NCBI GenBank assembly: GCA_964444735.1 | Contig: CAYUIJ010000009.1 | Span: 1 to 42,827 of the forward strand | Origin: Phocaeicola_A sp964444735 | Lineage (GTDB): Bacteria; Bacteroidota; Bacteroidia; Bacteroidales; Bacteroidaceae | Reading direction: 5' to 3' | DNA: 42,827 nucleotides | Shown here: one piece after another, positions 24,718 through 34,836 of the stretch | Layout: the number at the start of each line of letters is the position of its first letter | Position numbering within the stretch: the stretch's first letter is position 1 | Made by a program: the position numbers and the translations under genes | The notes under the pieces: generated by a model | The model's database searches: none | Seen by the model: the letters and a program-made list of their open reading frames with translations, nothing else | Told to the model about the DNA's origin: nothing

Positions 24718-27495
24718 TCAATCTTCCGTCATTTTCCTTTTCAGGAACTGCCCCGTATACGAGGCGGCGCATGCAGCCACTNNNNNNNNNNCCGGAGTTC
24801 CGGCCACTACCACGCCACCGCCTCCGTTCCCTCCTTCCGGCCCCATGTCTATTACATAATCGGCGCATTTGACAACGTCCATGTTATGCTCTATGATTAC
24901 TACCGTATGCCCTCTGCCGATAAGCGCGTCAAAAGCTTCAAGCAGCTTTTTGATGTCGTGAAAGTGCAAGCCTGTTGTGGGCTCGTCAAACACAAAGATT
25001 GTAGGGGCCGTTTTTTCCTGACTCAGATAATAAGCCAGTTTGACGCGCTGGTTCTCACCTCCGGACAAGGTGGAAGACGACTGCCCCAGCTTTATGTATC
25101 CCAGCCCCACGCTTTGTAGCGGAAGCAGCTTCTTTGCAATCTTTGTCTGCCTGTTTTCTGTAAAGAACTCTATGGCCTGCTTTACGGTCATTTCCAGGAT
25201 ATCACAGATATTCAGATCCTTGTATTTTATCTCCAGCACTTCATTCTTGAAACGTTTTCCATGACACGATTCACACTCCAGCACAAGGTCGGCCATGAAC
25301 TGCATTTCCACGGTTATGGTACCTTCTCCCTTGCACTCTTCACATCGCCCTCCTTCCGTATTGAAAGAGAAGTATCCCGAAGTGTAACCCATTTGTCTGG
25401 CCAGAGGCTGTCCGGCATACAGTCTGCGTATCTCATCGTAGGCCTTGATATAAGTCACCGGATTGCTTCGTGATGATTTCCCGATTGGATTCTGGTCAAC
25501 AAACTCAATGTTGCTTACGGCTTTGACATCGCCTTCCAGTGAGATATATTCTCCCGGACGTTCGCCGCTTTCACCGTATTCACGTCTGAGCGCGCGGTAG
25601 AAGATGTCACGCACGAGTGTTGACTTGCCCGAACCGCTCACTCCGGTAACAACCGTCATTACGTTGAGCGGAAATCTTACATTCACTCCACGCAGGTTAT
25701 TTTCGCGTGCGCCTTTTATTTCTATATAATTGTTCCATGAGCGGTGACTGTGTGGCAGAGGGATTTTCTCCTCTCCCAGGAGATAGCGTACCGTATAGCT
25801 GCCGCTCCCCTTCTTCAGGTCTTTCATGTCGCCTTCATATACAATTTCCCCTCCCTGTCGCCCGGCTTCGGGGCCGATGTCAATGATGTAGTCGGCAGCC
25901 CGTATGATTTCCTCGTCATGCTCCACCACCACCACTGTATTTCCCAGTTGCCGCAACTGGCGCAACACCTTTATCAGCCGGCCTGTATCCCGGCTGTGAA
26001 GCCCGATACTCGGTTCATCAAGAATATACAGCGATCCTACCAGATTGTTCCCCAATGAGGTTGCCAGGCTGATACGCTGGCTTTCACCTCCCGAGAGCGT
26101 GTTGCTCAGCCGGTTCAGTGTAAGATATCCCAGCCCCACATCAAGCAGAAACTGAAGCCGGTTGTTTATTTCGGTCAGGATACGTCTGGCAATCAGCATG
26201 TCGTGCTCATTGAGCCGCAGAAGATCAAAGAAATTCTTCAAATCATCAACGGGCAGGTCAACAAGCTGTGAGATGGATCGTCCGCCAACCTTTACATAGC
26301 CCGCTTCTTTTTTCAGACGGGTTCCATGACATAGCGGGCATGTTGTCTTGCCTCTGTAGCGTGCCAGCATTACCCTGTATTGTATTTTTTTATACTGATT
26401 TTCCTCAAGCATTTTGAAGAATGAGTCAATGCAGGCTTTTTCTCTTGGACCGTGCCACAGATAGTCTTTCTGTTCCTGTGTGAGTCCGTAATAAGGCGTA
26501 AATATCGGGAATCCTGTCTTTGCGGCTTCGTGTATGAATACGTCAAGCCATGTGCCCATCTTTTCTCCCCTCCAGCATACCACGGCTCCATCGTACACGC
26601 TGAGCGCACGATTCGGTATCACCAGACTTTCGTCTATACCTGTCACCTTGCCGAATCCTTCACATTCGGGACAGGCTCCCAATGGAGAATTAAACGAGAA
26701 CATCTGGTCATTCGGCTCCTCAAAAGTGATTCCGTCAGCTTCAAATCTTTTAGAGAATGTGTGCATGGCCCGCGAAGGATAGAAACGCAGAATGCATGTG
26801 CCGTCACCTTCGTAGAAAGCCGTTTCGGCCGAATCAACCAGCCGGCTTATACTGTCTTTGCTGTCATCGCATGCCATACGGTCTATAAGAAGATTCACCG
26901 TATCTCCGTCTTTCGGCTCATACTCTTCTATCCGCACGATTTCTCCGTTTACTTCCATGCGGGTGAATCCTTGCTTAAGGTCAATGCCGATCTGTTCTTT
27001 CATACTGTGCCCGTTGTGCAGACGCACAGGGGCAAGTATGACATAACGCGTACCTTTCGGGTAGGAGAGCATGCAGTTTACAATGTCTTCTACGGTATGC
27101 TTCTTCACGGGCTGCCCGCTTACGGGCGAATAAGTTTTTCCTATCCGTGCATACAGCAGGCGCAGGTATTCATAAATCTCGGTCAAGGTGCCTACAGTAG
27201 AGCGCGGGTTACGGCCGCTTACTTTCTGTTCTATGGCAATGGCCGGCGGAATGCCTTTTATGAAATCGCACTCGGGCTTTCTCATGCGTCCCAAAAACTG
27301 CCGGGCATACGATGAAAGACTTTCCACATAGCGGCGCTGCCCCTCCGCATAAAGCGTATCGAATGCCAGTGACGATTTCCCGGATCCGGACAGTCCGGTA
27401 ATTACGATTAGTTTATTGCGGGGTATGTTCACATTTATATTTTTCAGGTTGTTCACCCGGGTGCCTTTTATTTCAATATATTTGCTTTCTGCCAT
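24718..27495 (-). CDS. uvrA: Excinuclease ABC subunit A, containing an assembly gap
   Basis: About 925 residues, the normal length of UvrA, the damage-recognition ATPase of nucleotide excision repair. Both ABC modules are complete: Walker A GLSGSGKSS at 34-42 and GVSGSGKST in the second half, with signatures LSGGESQRI and LSGGENQRV. Zinc-binding cysteines are present (CPECEGFG, CPLCHGT, CEECKGEG, CESCHG). The start at 27495 (MAESKYIEIKG) fits the family; an upstream ATG at 27546 overlaps the promoter. A 10-N run lies at about residues 902-905, where GTPEEVAAC would be expected, so only a few bases are probably missing. Confidence 0.96.
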   Translation of the reverse strand: MAESKYIEIKGTRVNNLKNINVNIPRNKLIVITGLSGSGKSSLAFDTLYAEGQRRYVESLSSYARQFLGRMRKPECDFIKGIPPAIAIEQKVSGRNPRSTVGTLTEIYEYLRLLYARIGKTYSPVSGQPVKKHTVEDIVNCMLSYPKGTRYVILAPVRLHNGHSMKEQIGIDLKQGFTRMEVNGEIVRIEEYEPKDGDTVNLLIDRMACDDSKDSISRLVDSAETAFYEGDGTCILRFYPSRAMHTFSKRFEADGITFEEPNDQMFSFNSPLGACPECEGFGKVTGIDESLVIPNRALSVYDGAVVCWRGEKMGTWLDVFIHEAAKTGFPIFTPYYGLTQEQKDYLWHGPREKACIDSFFKMLEENQYKKIQYRVMLARYRGKTTCPLCHGTRLKKEAGYVKVGGRSISQLVDLPVDDLKNFFDLLRLNEHDMLIARRILTEINNRLQFLLDVGLGYLTLNRLSNTLSGGESQRISLATSLGNNLVGSLYILDEPSIGLHSRDTGRLIKVLRQLRQLGNTVVVVEHDEEIIRAADYIIDIGPEAGRQGGEIVYEGDMKDLKKGSGSYTVRYLLGEEKIPLPHSHRSWNNYIEIKGARENNLRGVNVRFPLNVMTVVTGVSGSGKSTLVRDIFYRALRREYGESGERPGEYISLEGDVKAVSNIEFVDQNPIGKSSRSNPVTYIKAYDEIRRLYAGQPLARQMGYTSGYFSFNTEGGRCEECKGEGTITVEMQFMADLVLECESCHGKRFKNEVLEIKYKDLNICDILEMTVKQAIEFFTENRQTKIAKKLLPLQSVGLGYIKLGQSSSTLSGGENQRVKLAYYLSQEKTAPTIFVFDEPTTGLHFHDIKKLLEAFDALIGRGHTVVIIEHNMDVVKCADYVIDMGPEGGNGGGGVVVAGTPXXXXVAACAASYTGQFLKRKMTED
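24782..24791. other. Assembly gap (10 N) near the uvrA 3' end
   Basis: Ten N, in frame with both flanks. UvrA relatives suggest about four bases belong here, so the length is probably nominal. Confidence 0.97.
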
Positions 27496-27532
27496 AAAGC
27501 CTGTTTTGTTAAAGCACAAAAAAACGTGGCCA

Positions 27533-27540
27533 CAAAGATA
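27533..27540 (-). promoter_or_regulatory. -7 box for uvrA
   Basis: The minus strand reads TATCTTTG, an exact match, predicting initiation near 27526 and a leader of about 31 nt. It excludes the ATG at 27546 as the start on this transcript. A -33 element would overlap the 3' end of the preceding gene; none is clear. Confidence 0.55.
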
Positions 27541-27560
27541 CTTCATTTATGGCTATTACC

Positions 27561-30387
27561 TTAGCTTTCTTCGTTATTTTTTCCCTTAAACAGGCTGAAA
27601 CGGTAGTTAAATGAAAATAAGAAATAACTGTTCACGCTTTCAGAGTGTGACTGCGAGTTTGCGTATTCATTCACATAAGAGTAAAAGTTCGAGGTGCGTT
27701 TCAGTATATCATAAATCTCAAACTTGACGCCTGCCTGTTTCTTTTTCAGGAAGCTGTAAGATGCGAAAGCGTTCCATTGCAGTTCAGAATGATTCATTTC
27801 ACCCGAGAGGAAGCCACGTCTTATGACACACTGAAAACTGGATCTTAGCCTGATGCCGTAAGGGAGGTAAAAACTGGTTTCTCCCACAAAGCGGAATGTC
27901 TTGTTGAAATCTTTGGACGATTGCTGAAGCTTGTTCCGGTTATAATTTAGATCGGCCTCTCCAGACAGGATGAATTCTCCCCATTCCGGATTATAGATAC
28001 CTTTTATATATTGGCTGAAATTATGACTTTGCGTGGTGTTTTTCCGATCGTTGTTTCCAATGGTCATATAGCTTACATAGTTGTTATATCTATAGCTTGT
28101 ATTTGTTTCAATGGAAAAGTGTTCCCAGTCTTTACTGATTCCTCCGTTCAGGTCTGAGTTCCAGTTTCCGTTGATGTTGTCAGGAGTGCTGGTGCGTACT
28201 CCGCTCACCGGGTCATAGGCGCTTCGCCGGGTTATGCTGTTGAATGTCTGTTGGAAAACCACGTTTACCCATGCCGTTCCTTTTCGCAGACCGGCCTTTA
28301 TGTTGTGTGAGTATGACGGTTTCAGATTGGGATTTCCCTTGCTTATATACAACGGGTCATTGTTGTTGGTAAGCGGGAGCAGTTCCCCGGCACTTGGCTG
28401 ACTGGTATATCCGTTGTAATGCATTTCTATTGAAGTGTTGTCTTTATGATAGAACATGTCAATGCCGGGATTGAAGTTTGCGTAGTGCAAAGTCGTATCG
28501 GTTACCGTATTTTCACGCAACATGGAAATATGCTGTGATTGCGGTATAAAAGACAGTCCTGCTATGATATTCAGCTCATTGACGGTTATGTGCGCTCTTA
28601 TGCCTATGTTATGCCGCTCTTCCCTTGACTTGTTATTGTTGCTCAGACTGTCTATTTTTCCTTTCTCGTAACCTTCGGGCAGAAAACCAACAGGCTGGTC
28701 CGTTTGCCCGATGTTAAACAAATCTTCTTTTGAGTCATGGCTGCTGGTTCCATATTGATAAGACAGGTCAAGGCTAAGGTTTTCGGTGACAGGCTCGTTA
28801 TACGATGCGCCTATTGTGATATCCCGTCTCCTGTCGGGCGACAGGGTGTAGCGGTTCTGGAAAAGCAGTGAGTCTCCCAATTGGTAGTAGCGTGTATAAG
28901 ATTGCCGGAAGTTTTTCGAAATGCTGTTGTTTTTCGATGCATTGATATCGAAACTCAGGTGGCGTTTTTCCCTTTCGAATTTTTTTATGACAGATATCGA
29001 ACCGGAAATGTTTTCGGTATTACCTTTTAACGAGCTGTTCTGAACGGTACGATTTATACGCTCTCCAATGGGAACGGCATCTTCTTCGTCTAACGGATTG
29101 CCGGTATGGTCATACGGATTTTTATTGAACGAAGCGCTTTGGTTGCCATTCATGCCGCTATGATCATATTTCCCATAATTGAAAGTACCGTTTATGCCCA
29201 GTTTTTCAGTAATGTCTCCTGAAAGCATGAAAAACCCTCTGATATATTTGCTTCGTGAGGAGCTCTTTGCTGATTGATCTGAATAAGTGTTTCCAGACGG
29301 TAAATAGTTTTCGGCCGCTGTATAGTTCCGGTATTCCATACCGTTGTCATCATAATCAACATTGCCGTTGGTTCTTATTCTCTTTATGCTTTTTTCCAAG
29401 GCTTATTCCAGTTCCCTTCTTGAGCTGCCATGCCGGATTTACTCCGCCAACGAACGAAGTCCCTCCTCCAATTGATGAAGACGATCCAACCACCAAATCG
29501 GAATTTAAGTCATTGGGTGTGTTTCGCTGATTAGCCAGAAAGGAAAACTGTCCGTCACTTTTCAAGTAATTCAGCATACCGTTTACTTCATACAGATTCT
29601 GGTCACCCGCTCCGGCACTGATATTGGCCAGCAGTGTGTTGCTTATTTCTCTTTTTGTTTTCAGATCCATTACGGTAGTGCGTGTTCCATCATCTACTCC
29701 CGTTATCTCGCTTTTCTCTGATTTCTTGTCATAGATACGCACTTCTTTCAGCAGATTTACAGGCATGTTCTGCAAGGCAATCCGTATGTCGTTCGAGAAG
29801 AACTTCTCACCGTTGAGCAGTATTTCCGATACGTTCTTCCCCTGATAAGTCATTTTCCCTTCCGATATCCTCAGTCCGGGCATTTTTCTTACCAGCTCCA
29901 GAAGTATGGCATTTTCCGGCACTTTGAAAGCACCGGCATTGAATATGACGGTATCTCCCAGAATCCGCATTTTTTTCAGGCGTGCCACAATAACGGCCTC
30001 TTCCATTGTAACGGGTTTTTCTGTCAGGGTAACCGTTCCTGTCTTTATGATGTTGGCACGGTTCAGTTTCTGTCTGTATGTGTCTGTACCCAGATAAGAA
30101 ACCTGGAGCTCGTATTGTTTTTCCATATCAAGATAAGAGTAGAGCACAAATCTTCCTGTCGAGTCGGTCACAGTCTGAAAACGGGTATAGGCAGAGTCGG
30201 TCAGACAGAAAACACGCACTCCGGCATTTTGTAACGGGGTGACATTTTGCGTTCCGCTTTTTTCCAGCTGCACGATTCCTTCAATGGTTGTTTCCTTTTC
30301 TTTGAAATAATGCATCACGAATTGCGCCATGCCTATGTGTATGGTTGCAAATAAAAAAAGCATCACAAAAACAATCTTTTTCCTCAT
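27561..30387 (-). pseudogene. Outer-membrane beta-barrel protein, frameshifted
   Basis: Two frames together make one protein of about 940 residues. The first part (30387 to the frameshift) has a signal peptide (ends GMAQ), a carboxypeptidase-like domain (AGVRVFCL, STGRFVLYSY) and a plug-like region (VRKMPGLRI, SEILLNGEKF, PVNLLKEVRIYDKK). The second part (to 27561) is the barrel, ending in FLFSFNYRFSLFKG. The join must lie between a stop in the downstream frame at 29403-29405 and the upstream frame's stop at 29356-29358. The A6 run at 29390-29395 is the best site: five A would restore LGKSIKRIR. It is either a sequencing or assembly indel, a real null allele, or a switchable tract. Same architecture as the protein at 3531-6311. 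Confidence 0.82.
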
Positions 30388-30414
30388 TCACTGATATGTA
30401 GCTGTGTTATTTTG

Positions 30415-30422
30415 CAAAGATA
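30415..30422 (-). promoter_or_regulatory. -7 box for the frameshifted outer-membrane protein
   Basis: The minus strand reads TATCTTTG, an exact match, 28 nt upstream of the start codon. No clear -33 element is visible. Confidence 0.5.
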
Positions 30423-30552
30423 GAGGAATCTGTGCATGGATAATGTTTCTTTATAGTTAACAGTTGTATTTTTTCCAAGTGAAAACATGCCTGAAAATCA
30501 TAAGTTTATGAATTGTCAGTTAAAAATGATTTATGGCCTTCTTTTTTTATTT

Positions 30553-31329
30553 TTATAGCTTATTCTTCTCGACAAGATATTTCCAGTATCGTACAGGCAT
30601 GTCTTTTTTCTGTTTTTTCGGATTGACGCGTTCTTTTATGCAGATAGCCTTGAAGTAGGCGCGCCATAAATCCTGAAACAGTTTTTCGTCTCCGGCCATA
30701 AGCTGTTCGCTCAGCTTTCCGGAAACAAAATGGGGGGATCTTTCGTCAAAGGTTACCTGTATAACGTCTTTCCGGTCGTAATAATACCCGTAGTGTCTTT
30801 TTTTGTCATATATTACGAAAGGCTGGCTGGCAAAGCGGTCCTTAAAGTGTGCTATGGCCAGCGGCAATACATTGTATTGCGGCTCTATCATGCCGAAATA
30901 GGTTCCATCGGCAGCTTTCTGAAAACGGACAAACTGCATCATGCGCAAGTGCTCATACCGTACCTTGCGGAAAGTATCCGTCACAAACAGGATGTCCTCA
31001 TCGGCAAAATTGCGTTCAAGGCTTACGGAACTGTCTATGTTTTTGCAGATATATCTGAACAGATGCATGTCCAGCTCCGGAAGCTCCGACAGATAGCTTA
31101 CGGTGAGGCATGAGAGCGCTCCTTTCGAAAGTTTTTTTTCAAGTGCTTTCCATACCCGTCCTGCCTTTTCCTCATCAGTTATCACCCCGTGTATTTCATC
31201 ATAGAACAAAGGAAGCGGTTCATTGGGGCTTTGGATAATCTGCGGGAACGAGCTACGTGCATAAGCGTCAAAGACAGCGGTGAGCATGCCGTCAAACGTA
31301 CGGTTGTATTGGAAAATGATCATGGGCAT
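30553..31329 (-). CDS. TIGR03915/DUF4130-family protein, partner of the radical-SAM protein
   Basis: A 258-residue protein matching the family named probable DNA metabolism or DNA-repair protein (TIGR03915, DUF4130). The start MIIFQYNRTFDGMLTAVFDAY and the C-terminal MPVRYWKYLVEKNKL are typical. From general knowledge this family nearly always occurs with a TIGR03916 radical-SAM protein, and some relatives are fused to a uracil-DNA-glycosylase-like domain. No such fusion is present here. It starts 9 nt after the end of the radical-SAM gene. Biochemical role is not established. Confidence 0.9.
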   Translation of the reverse strand: MPMIIFQYNRTFDGMLTAVFDAYARSSFPQIIQSPNEPLPLFYDEIHGVITDEEKAGRVWKALEKKLSKGALSCLTVSYLSELPELDMHLFRYICKNIDSSVSLERNFADEDILFVTDTFRKVRYEHLRMMQFVRFQKAADGTYFGMIEPQYNVLPLAIAHFKDRFASQPFVIYDKKRHYGYYYDRKDVIQVTFDERSPHFVSGKLSEQLMAGDEKLFQDLWRAYFKAICIKERVNPKKQKKDMPVRYWKYLVEKNKL

Positions 31330-31338
31330 GGCGGCTTG

Positions 31339-32604
31339 TCATTCGTTTGAAAACGGTAACAAAAGCTGTTGCCCGTCTCTTTTCTTTTTGGGCGAGGCGG
31401 CCAGCATCCGTCTTACGTTCTCAGGACGCAGTTCCTGGATGGTAGGCAATGCCGGTTCACCACAGGTTATGAAAAATCTGGCTTTCTTCAGGACAACTCC
31501 CATTTTTTTCAGATGATAATCGGTAACCTTTCCGAAACATCGTGAGTTGACTATCAGTGTAGCCGATTTCACTCCGATGCCGGGAACGCGGAGAATGAGC
31601 TCATAAGAAGCCTTGTTGATGTCTACCGGAAACATTTCCGGATGCCGCAAGGCCCATGCCAGCTTAGGATCGATTTCCAGATCCAGATCCGGATTCATTT
31701 CGTCTACAATCTCGTCTACCCTGAACCGGTAAAAGCGCAAGAGCCAGTCGGCCTGATAAAGCCGGTTTTCACGTACCAATGGCGGCTGTTTCAGCATAGG
31801 AAGCCGTTTGTCGTAAGTATTCACATGGATGTATCCCGAATAATATACCCTTCGCATGGCATGCCGTGCATAGAGAACCGAAGATAACCGAAGAATGTCA
31901 CGGTCATGGTCGGGAGTGGCCCCTACAATCATCTGCGTGCTCTGTCCGGCTGGCACGAAGCGGGGTGCGTGCATGAACCGTCTGCGCTCTTCTATCGACT
32001 CAAGCACCTGCTGCCGTATGTACGACATCGGTTCGTAAACACTCTTGAAGTCTTTTTCGGGAGCAAGCAGTTTTAGCGAGCGTTCATTGGGTATTTCTAT
32101 GTTGACACTCATACGGTCGGCATATTTCCCGGCTTCATTCACAAGTTCCCGGCTCGCTCCGGGAATACTTTTCAGGTGTATGTATCCGTTAAAGCGGTGT
32201 ATTGTGCGCAGGTCTTTTATAATCCGTACCATGCGTTCCATCGTATAGTCCGGATTGCGTACCACTCCTGAGCTGAGAAACAGTCCTTCAATATAATTCC
32301 GCCTGTAAAACTCCATAGTGAGTCTCACCAGCTCCCTTACCGAGAAAGTTGCCCGCGGAATATCGTTGCTCCGCCGGTTTATGCAGTAGGCACAGTCATA
32401 CATGCATACGTTGGTGAGCATGGTTTTCAGCAGTGAGATACATCGTCCGTCATCAGCAAAGCTGTGGCATATTCCTATTCCGCCTACCGTATTGCCCAGT
32501 CCTCTTTCCCGGTTGGATCGTACCGTTCCGCTTGATGAGCATGATACATCATATTTCGCTGATTCTGTAAGAATCTGTAGTTTTTTCAGGGTTTCTCCGG
32601 TCAT
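31339..32604 (-). CDS. Putative DNA modification/repair radical-SAM protein (TIGR03916 type)
   Basis: A 421-residue radical-SAM protein. The cluster motif is CMYDCAYC (C67, C71, C74; CxxxCxxC). Downstream are the barrel segments FLSSGVVRNPDYT and GYIHLKSIPGAS. Near the C-terminus comes a helix-hairpin-helix DNA-binding motif (ILRVPGIGVKSATLIV), then a basic tail. The combination of radical chemistry with an HhH motif suggests action on DNA. The family is unassigned enzymatically. It is encoded 45 nt after the GH10-like gene and just before its DUF4130 partner. Confidence 0.92.
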   Translation of the reverse strand: MTGETLKKLQILTESAKYDVSCSSSGTVRSNRERGLGNTVGGIGICHSFADDGRCISLLKTMLTNVCMYDCAYCINRRSNDIPRATFSVRELVRLTMEFYRRNYIEGLFLSSGVVRNPDYTMERMVRIIKDLRTIHRFNGYIHLKSIPGASRELVNEAGKYADRMSVNIEIPNERSLKLLAPEKDFKSVYEPMSYIRQQVLESIEERRRFMHAPRFVPAGQSTQMIVGATPDHDRDILRLSSVLYARHAMRRVYYSGYIHVNTYDKRLPMLKQPPLVRENRLYQADWLLRFYRFRVDEIVDEMNPDLDLEIDPKLAWALRHPEMFPVDINKASYELILRVPGIGVKSATLIVNSRCFGKVTDYHLKKMGVVLKKARFFITCGEPALPTIQELRPENVRRMLAASPKKKRDGQQLLLPFSNE

Positions 32605-32649
32605 ATTTCTGGCTGCAGGTACGGCTTCCCTGCCTTATCTGATTTCCTG

Positions 32650-34146
32650 TTAAAGCTTTATCTTTTTCTTTACAGCTTTTGATTCATTCTGCAAATGGTC
32701 AAGGGCTGTAATCACATAGTAATAAACCGTTTCTCCGTCTTCATACGGGAGCTTGTAGAATGAGTCTCTGGTGATGCATACTATTTTTGAAGCATCTTCA
32801 GTATTCCGCTTTTCACCTTTCTTAAACCGGTAGACTACATATTCTATGGCCATGTCCATCTCAGTCTTTGCTTTAGGCGCGGTCCAGAAGAGAACATGCC
32901 CGTCAGGCATCCATATGTCTTTTGCCTTTCTCACTTTGCCCGGCGCTTTCTTGTCAATGAAAGGATATAAGGGCTGCAGGGCCGGATAGCGGTGATAATA
33001 GCGTGTCAGGGCAGTACGGTAGTTGCCTGGGTTGTCCGCCACAACGGAGGCATACCACTGGCAGCTCCCTTCAATGGCCGGATAAGATCGTTGCAGCTGC
33101 ATCTTTCTGGCCTGCTGGTGAATATTAGGATTCTGTAAATCGGCATTTTTTACAGTACGCATCACGTCTTGTCCTATAAACAGCAAGCGGTTGCCGGCAT
33201 GAGCGGCCCACCATTTTACCAGCTCCTGATAATCGGCTGCCGGATGGCCTATTTCCCAATATATTTGCGGTATATTGTAATCCACCCATCCTTTGTTTAC
33301 CCAAAGCAGGATATCGGCATACAAATCATCGTAGTCCTGTAGTCCGCTGGTCCGGCTTCCGTCCGGGTCATTTTCCCTGTTGCGGTAGATGCCGAAAGGA
33401 GAGATACCGAATTTTACCCACGGCTTGGCGGCGCGTATGGTCTCGTGCATTTCCTTTATCAGCTGGCTCACATTATCGCGTCGCCAGTCTTCCCGGCTGG
33501 TATAGCCCCTTCCATATTGAGCAAAACTCACATCATCACGGATAGCCTTTCCCTGAGCGGGATAGGGATAAAAATAGTCATCTATATGGATGGCATCCAC
33601 ATCATAGCGCTCAAGGATATCTTTTACTATCTGGCATATATATGCGCGGTTTTCGGGATATCCAGGATCAAAATACAGTTGTCCGTCATATTCTATGAAA
33701 CGGTCTGGATATAGTCTGACAGGATGATTGCCTGCAATGCCGGCGGTTCCTTTTGTTTTTGCCCGATAAGGATTTATCCATGCATGCAGTTCCATATTGC
33801 GTTTATGGCATTCATTGATCATGAATTGCAAGGGGTCCCAGTAAGGACTGGGAGCCTTACCCTGAACACCGGTAAGAAAGCGGCTCCATGGCTCATATTT
33901 GGAAGCATACAGAGCATCGGCCTCCGGCCGGATCTGGAATATGATGGCATTGATTCCGGCCTCTTGCAGTATATTCAACTGGCTTATCAGTGTTTCCTGC
34001 ATCCTTTGGGCAGACATCCCCTGGAATTGTCCGTTTACGGCCTGTATCCATGCTCCGCGGAATTCGCGTTTGGGATATTCCTGTGCATGAAGCATAAGGA
34101 TTGCGCATGCGGATAATAAAAGGGTGAGTAATGGTTTTATTTTCAT
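32650..34146 (-). CDS. DUF187 / GH10-like family glycosidase (DigH-like)
   Basis: A 498-residue exported protein with signal peptide MKIKPLLTLLLSACAILMLH, cleaved before QEYPKRE. The GHL10 (DUF187) barrel covers about residues 28-350 (REFRGAWIQAV, AGINAIIFQIRPEADALY, HAWINPYR, DAIHIDDYFYPYP, GISPFGIYRN). A fibronectin-III-like C-terminal domain follows (ILFWTAPK-type strand, VYYYVITALDH). E. coli DigH of this family cleaves denuded peptidoglycan glycans, so an envelope role is plausible. The start at 34146 is set by the signal peptide and a strong promoter; the longer frame to 34305 would read through that promoter. Confidence 0.9.
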   Translation of the reverse strand: MKIKPLLTLLLSACAILMLHAQEYPKREFRGAWIQAVNGQFQGMSAQRMQETLISQLNILQEAGINAIIFQIRPEADALYASKYEPWSRFLTGVQGKAPSPYWDPLQFMINECHKRNMELHAWINPYRAKTKGTAGIAGNHPVRLYPDRFIEYDGQLYFDPGYPENRAYICQIVKDILERYDVDAIHIDDYFYPYPAQGKAIRDDVSFAQYGRGYTSREDWRRDNVSQLIKEMHETIRAAKPWVKFGISPFGIYRNRENDPDGSRTSGLQDYDDLYADILLWVNKGWVDYNIPQIYWEIGHPAADYQELVKWWAAHAGNRLLFIGQDVMRTVKNADLQNPNIHQQARKMQLQRSYPAIEGSCQWYASVVADNPGNYRTALTRYYHRYPALQPLYPFIDKKAPGKVRKAKDIWMPDGHVLFWTAPKAKTEMDMAIEYVVYRFKKGEKRNTEDASKIVCITRDSFYKLPYEDGETVYYYVITALDHLQNESKAVKKKIKL

Positions 34147-34178
34147 AATCATTCCTGTCGTTTGCAATTTAACGGATG

Positions 34179-34210
34179 CAAATATAGTGAAAGACGGGCG
34201 CAGAGACAAA
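34179..34210 (-). promoter_or_regulatory. Promoter (TTTG - N20 - TATATTTG) for the GH10-like/radical-SAM unit
   Basis: The minus strand has TTTG at 34210-34207, then 20 nt, then TATATTTG at 34186-34179. Both elements and the spacing fit the Bacteroidetes consensus. Predicted initiation is near 34172, about 26 nt before the start codon. Confidence 0.7.
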
Positions 34211-34252
34211 CGAAAAGCGCAATTTTCATGCCTGCCTTTTCCGATCCGCTTT

Positions 34253-34831
34253 CTACAAAGAATACACGATGCCTCCGACAGTTCCGCAAATAATGATAAG
34301 TGCAACAGGATTCATCTTGTAGCGGTAAGTGGCAATAAAGGTTGCGGTGAACAGCAAAATGCTTATAATAAACTGCATGGACGATTCATCGGGCGTACCG
34401 AAGTTTTCTGGTTTTATGAGCAGAAGAACCGATGCCGTCAGCAATCCTGCAACGGCAGGACGTAATCCTCTGAAAACAGCCTCTACGGCAGGATGTTTCC
34501 GATATTTCAGGAAATATTTGCTTATCAGCAGCATCAGGATGAAAGAAGGAAGACACACGGCAAAGGTGGCAATGATACTTCCTATCACTCCGATGCCGGG
34601 TGAATATCCCGCGGCAACTATGGATGAATATCCCACATACGTTGCAGAGTTTATTCCGATAGGACCTGGAGTCATCTGGCTTAACGCCACGATATCGGCA
34701 AATTCGGAACCGTTTATCCATCCATAACGGGTTACCACTTCACCCTGTATCATGGAAAGCATGGCATATCCGCCACCAAACCCGAACAGTCCGATTTTGA
34801 AGAAAGTATAGAATAATTGCAGAAATATCAT
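34253..34831 (-). CDS. Chromate transporter family protein (short CHR), second of a pair
   Basis: A 192-residue single-CHR-domain membrane protein with about six hydrophobic segments. It carries the conserved GFGGGYAMLSMIQGE motif near residues 16-30 and the FADIVALSQMTPGPIGIN motif near 43-60. Short CHR proteins work in pairs equivalent to the two halves of ChrA. Five nucleotides separate it from the upstream partner at 34837-35391. In a gut-type anaerobe chromate efflux is not assured; the true anion may differ. Confidence 0.92.
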   Translation of the reverse strand: MIFLQLFYTFFKIGLFGFGGGYAMLSMIQGEVVTRYGWINGSEFADIVALSQMTPGPIGINSATYVGYSSIVAAGYSPGIGVIGSIIATFAVCLPSFILMLLISKYFLKYRKHPAVEAVFRGLRPAVAGLLTASVLLLIKPENFGTPDESSMQFIISILLFTATFIATYRYKMNPVALIIICGTVGGIVYSL

Positions 34832-34836
34832 AGCTG

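Noticed and set aside
29385..29400. Programmed -1 ribosomal frameshifting at A-AAA-AAG in the split outer-membrane gene
   Set aside because: The heptamer is in the right phase for a dnaX-type slip, but a -1 shift leads to GCA then TAA. The barrel lies in the +1 frame, so this signal cannot produce the full protein.
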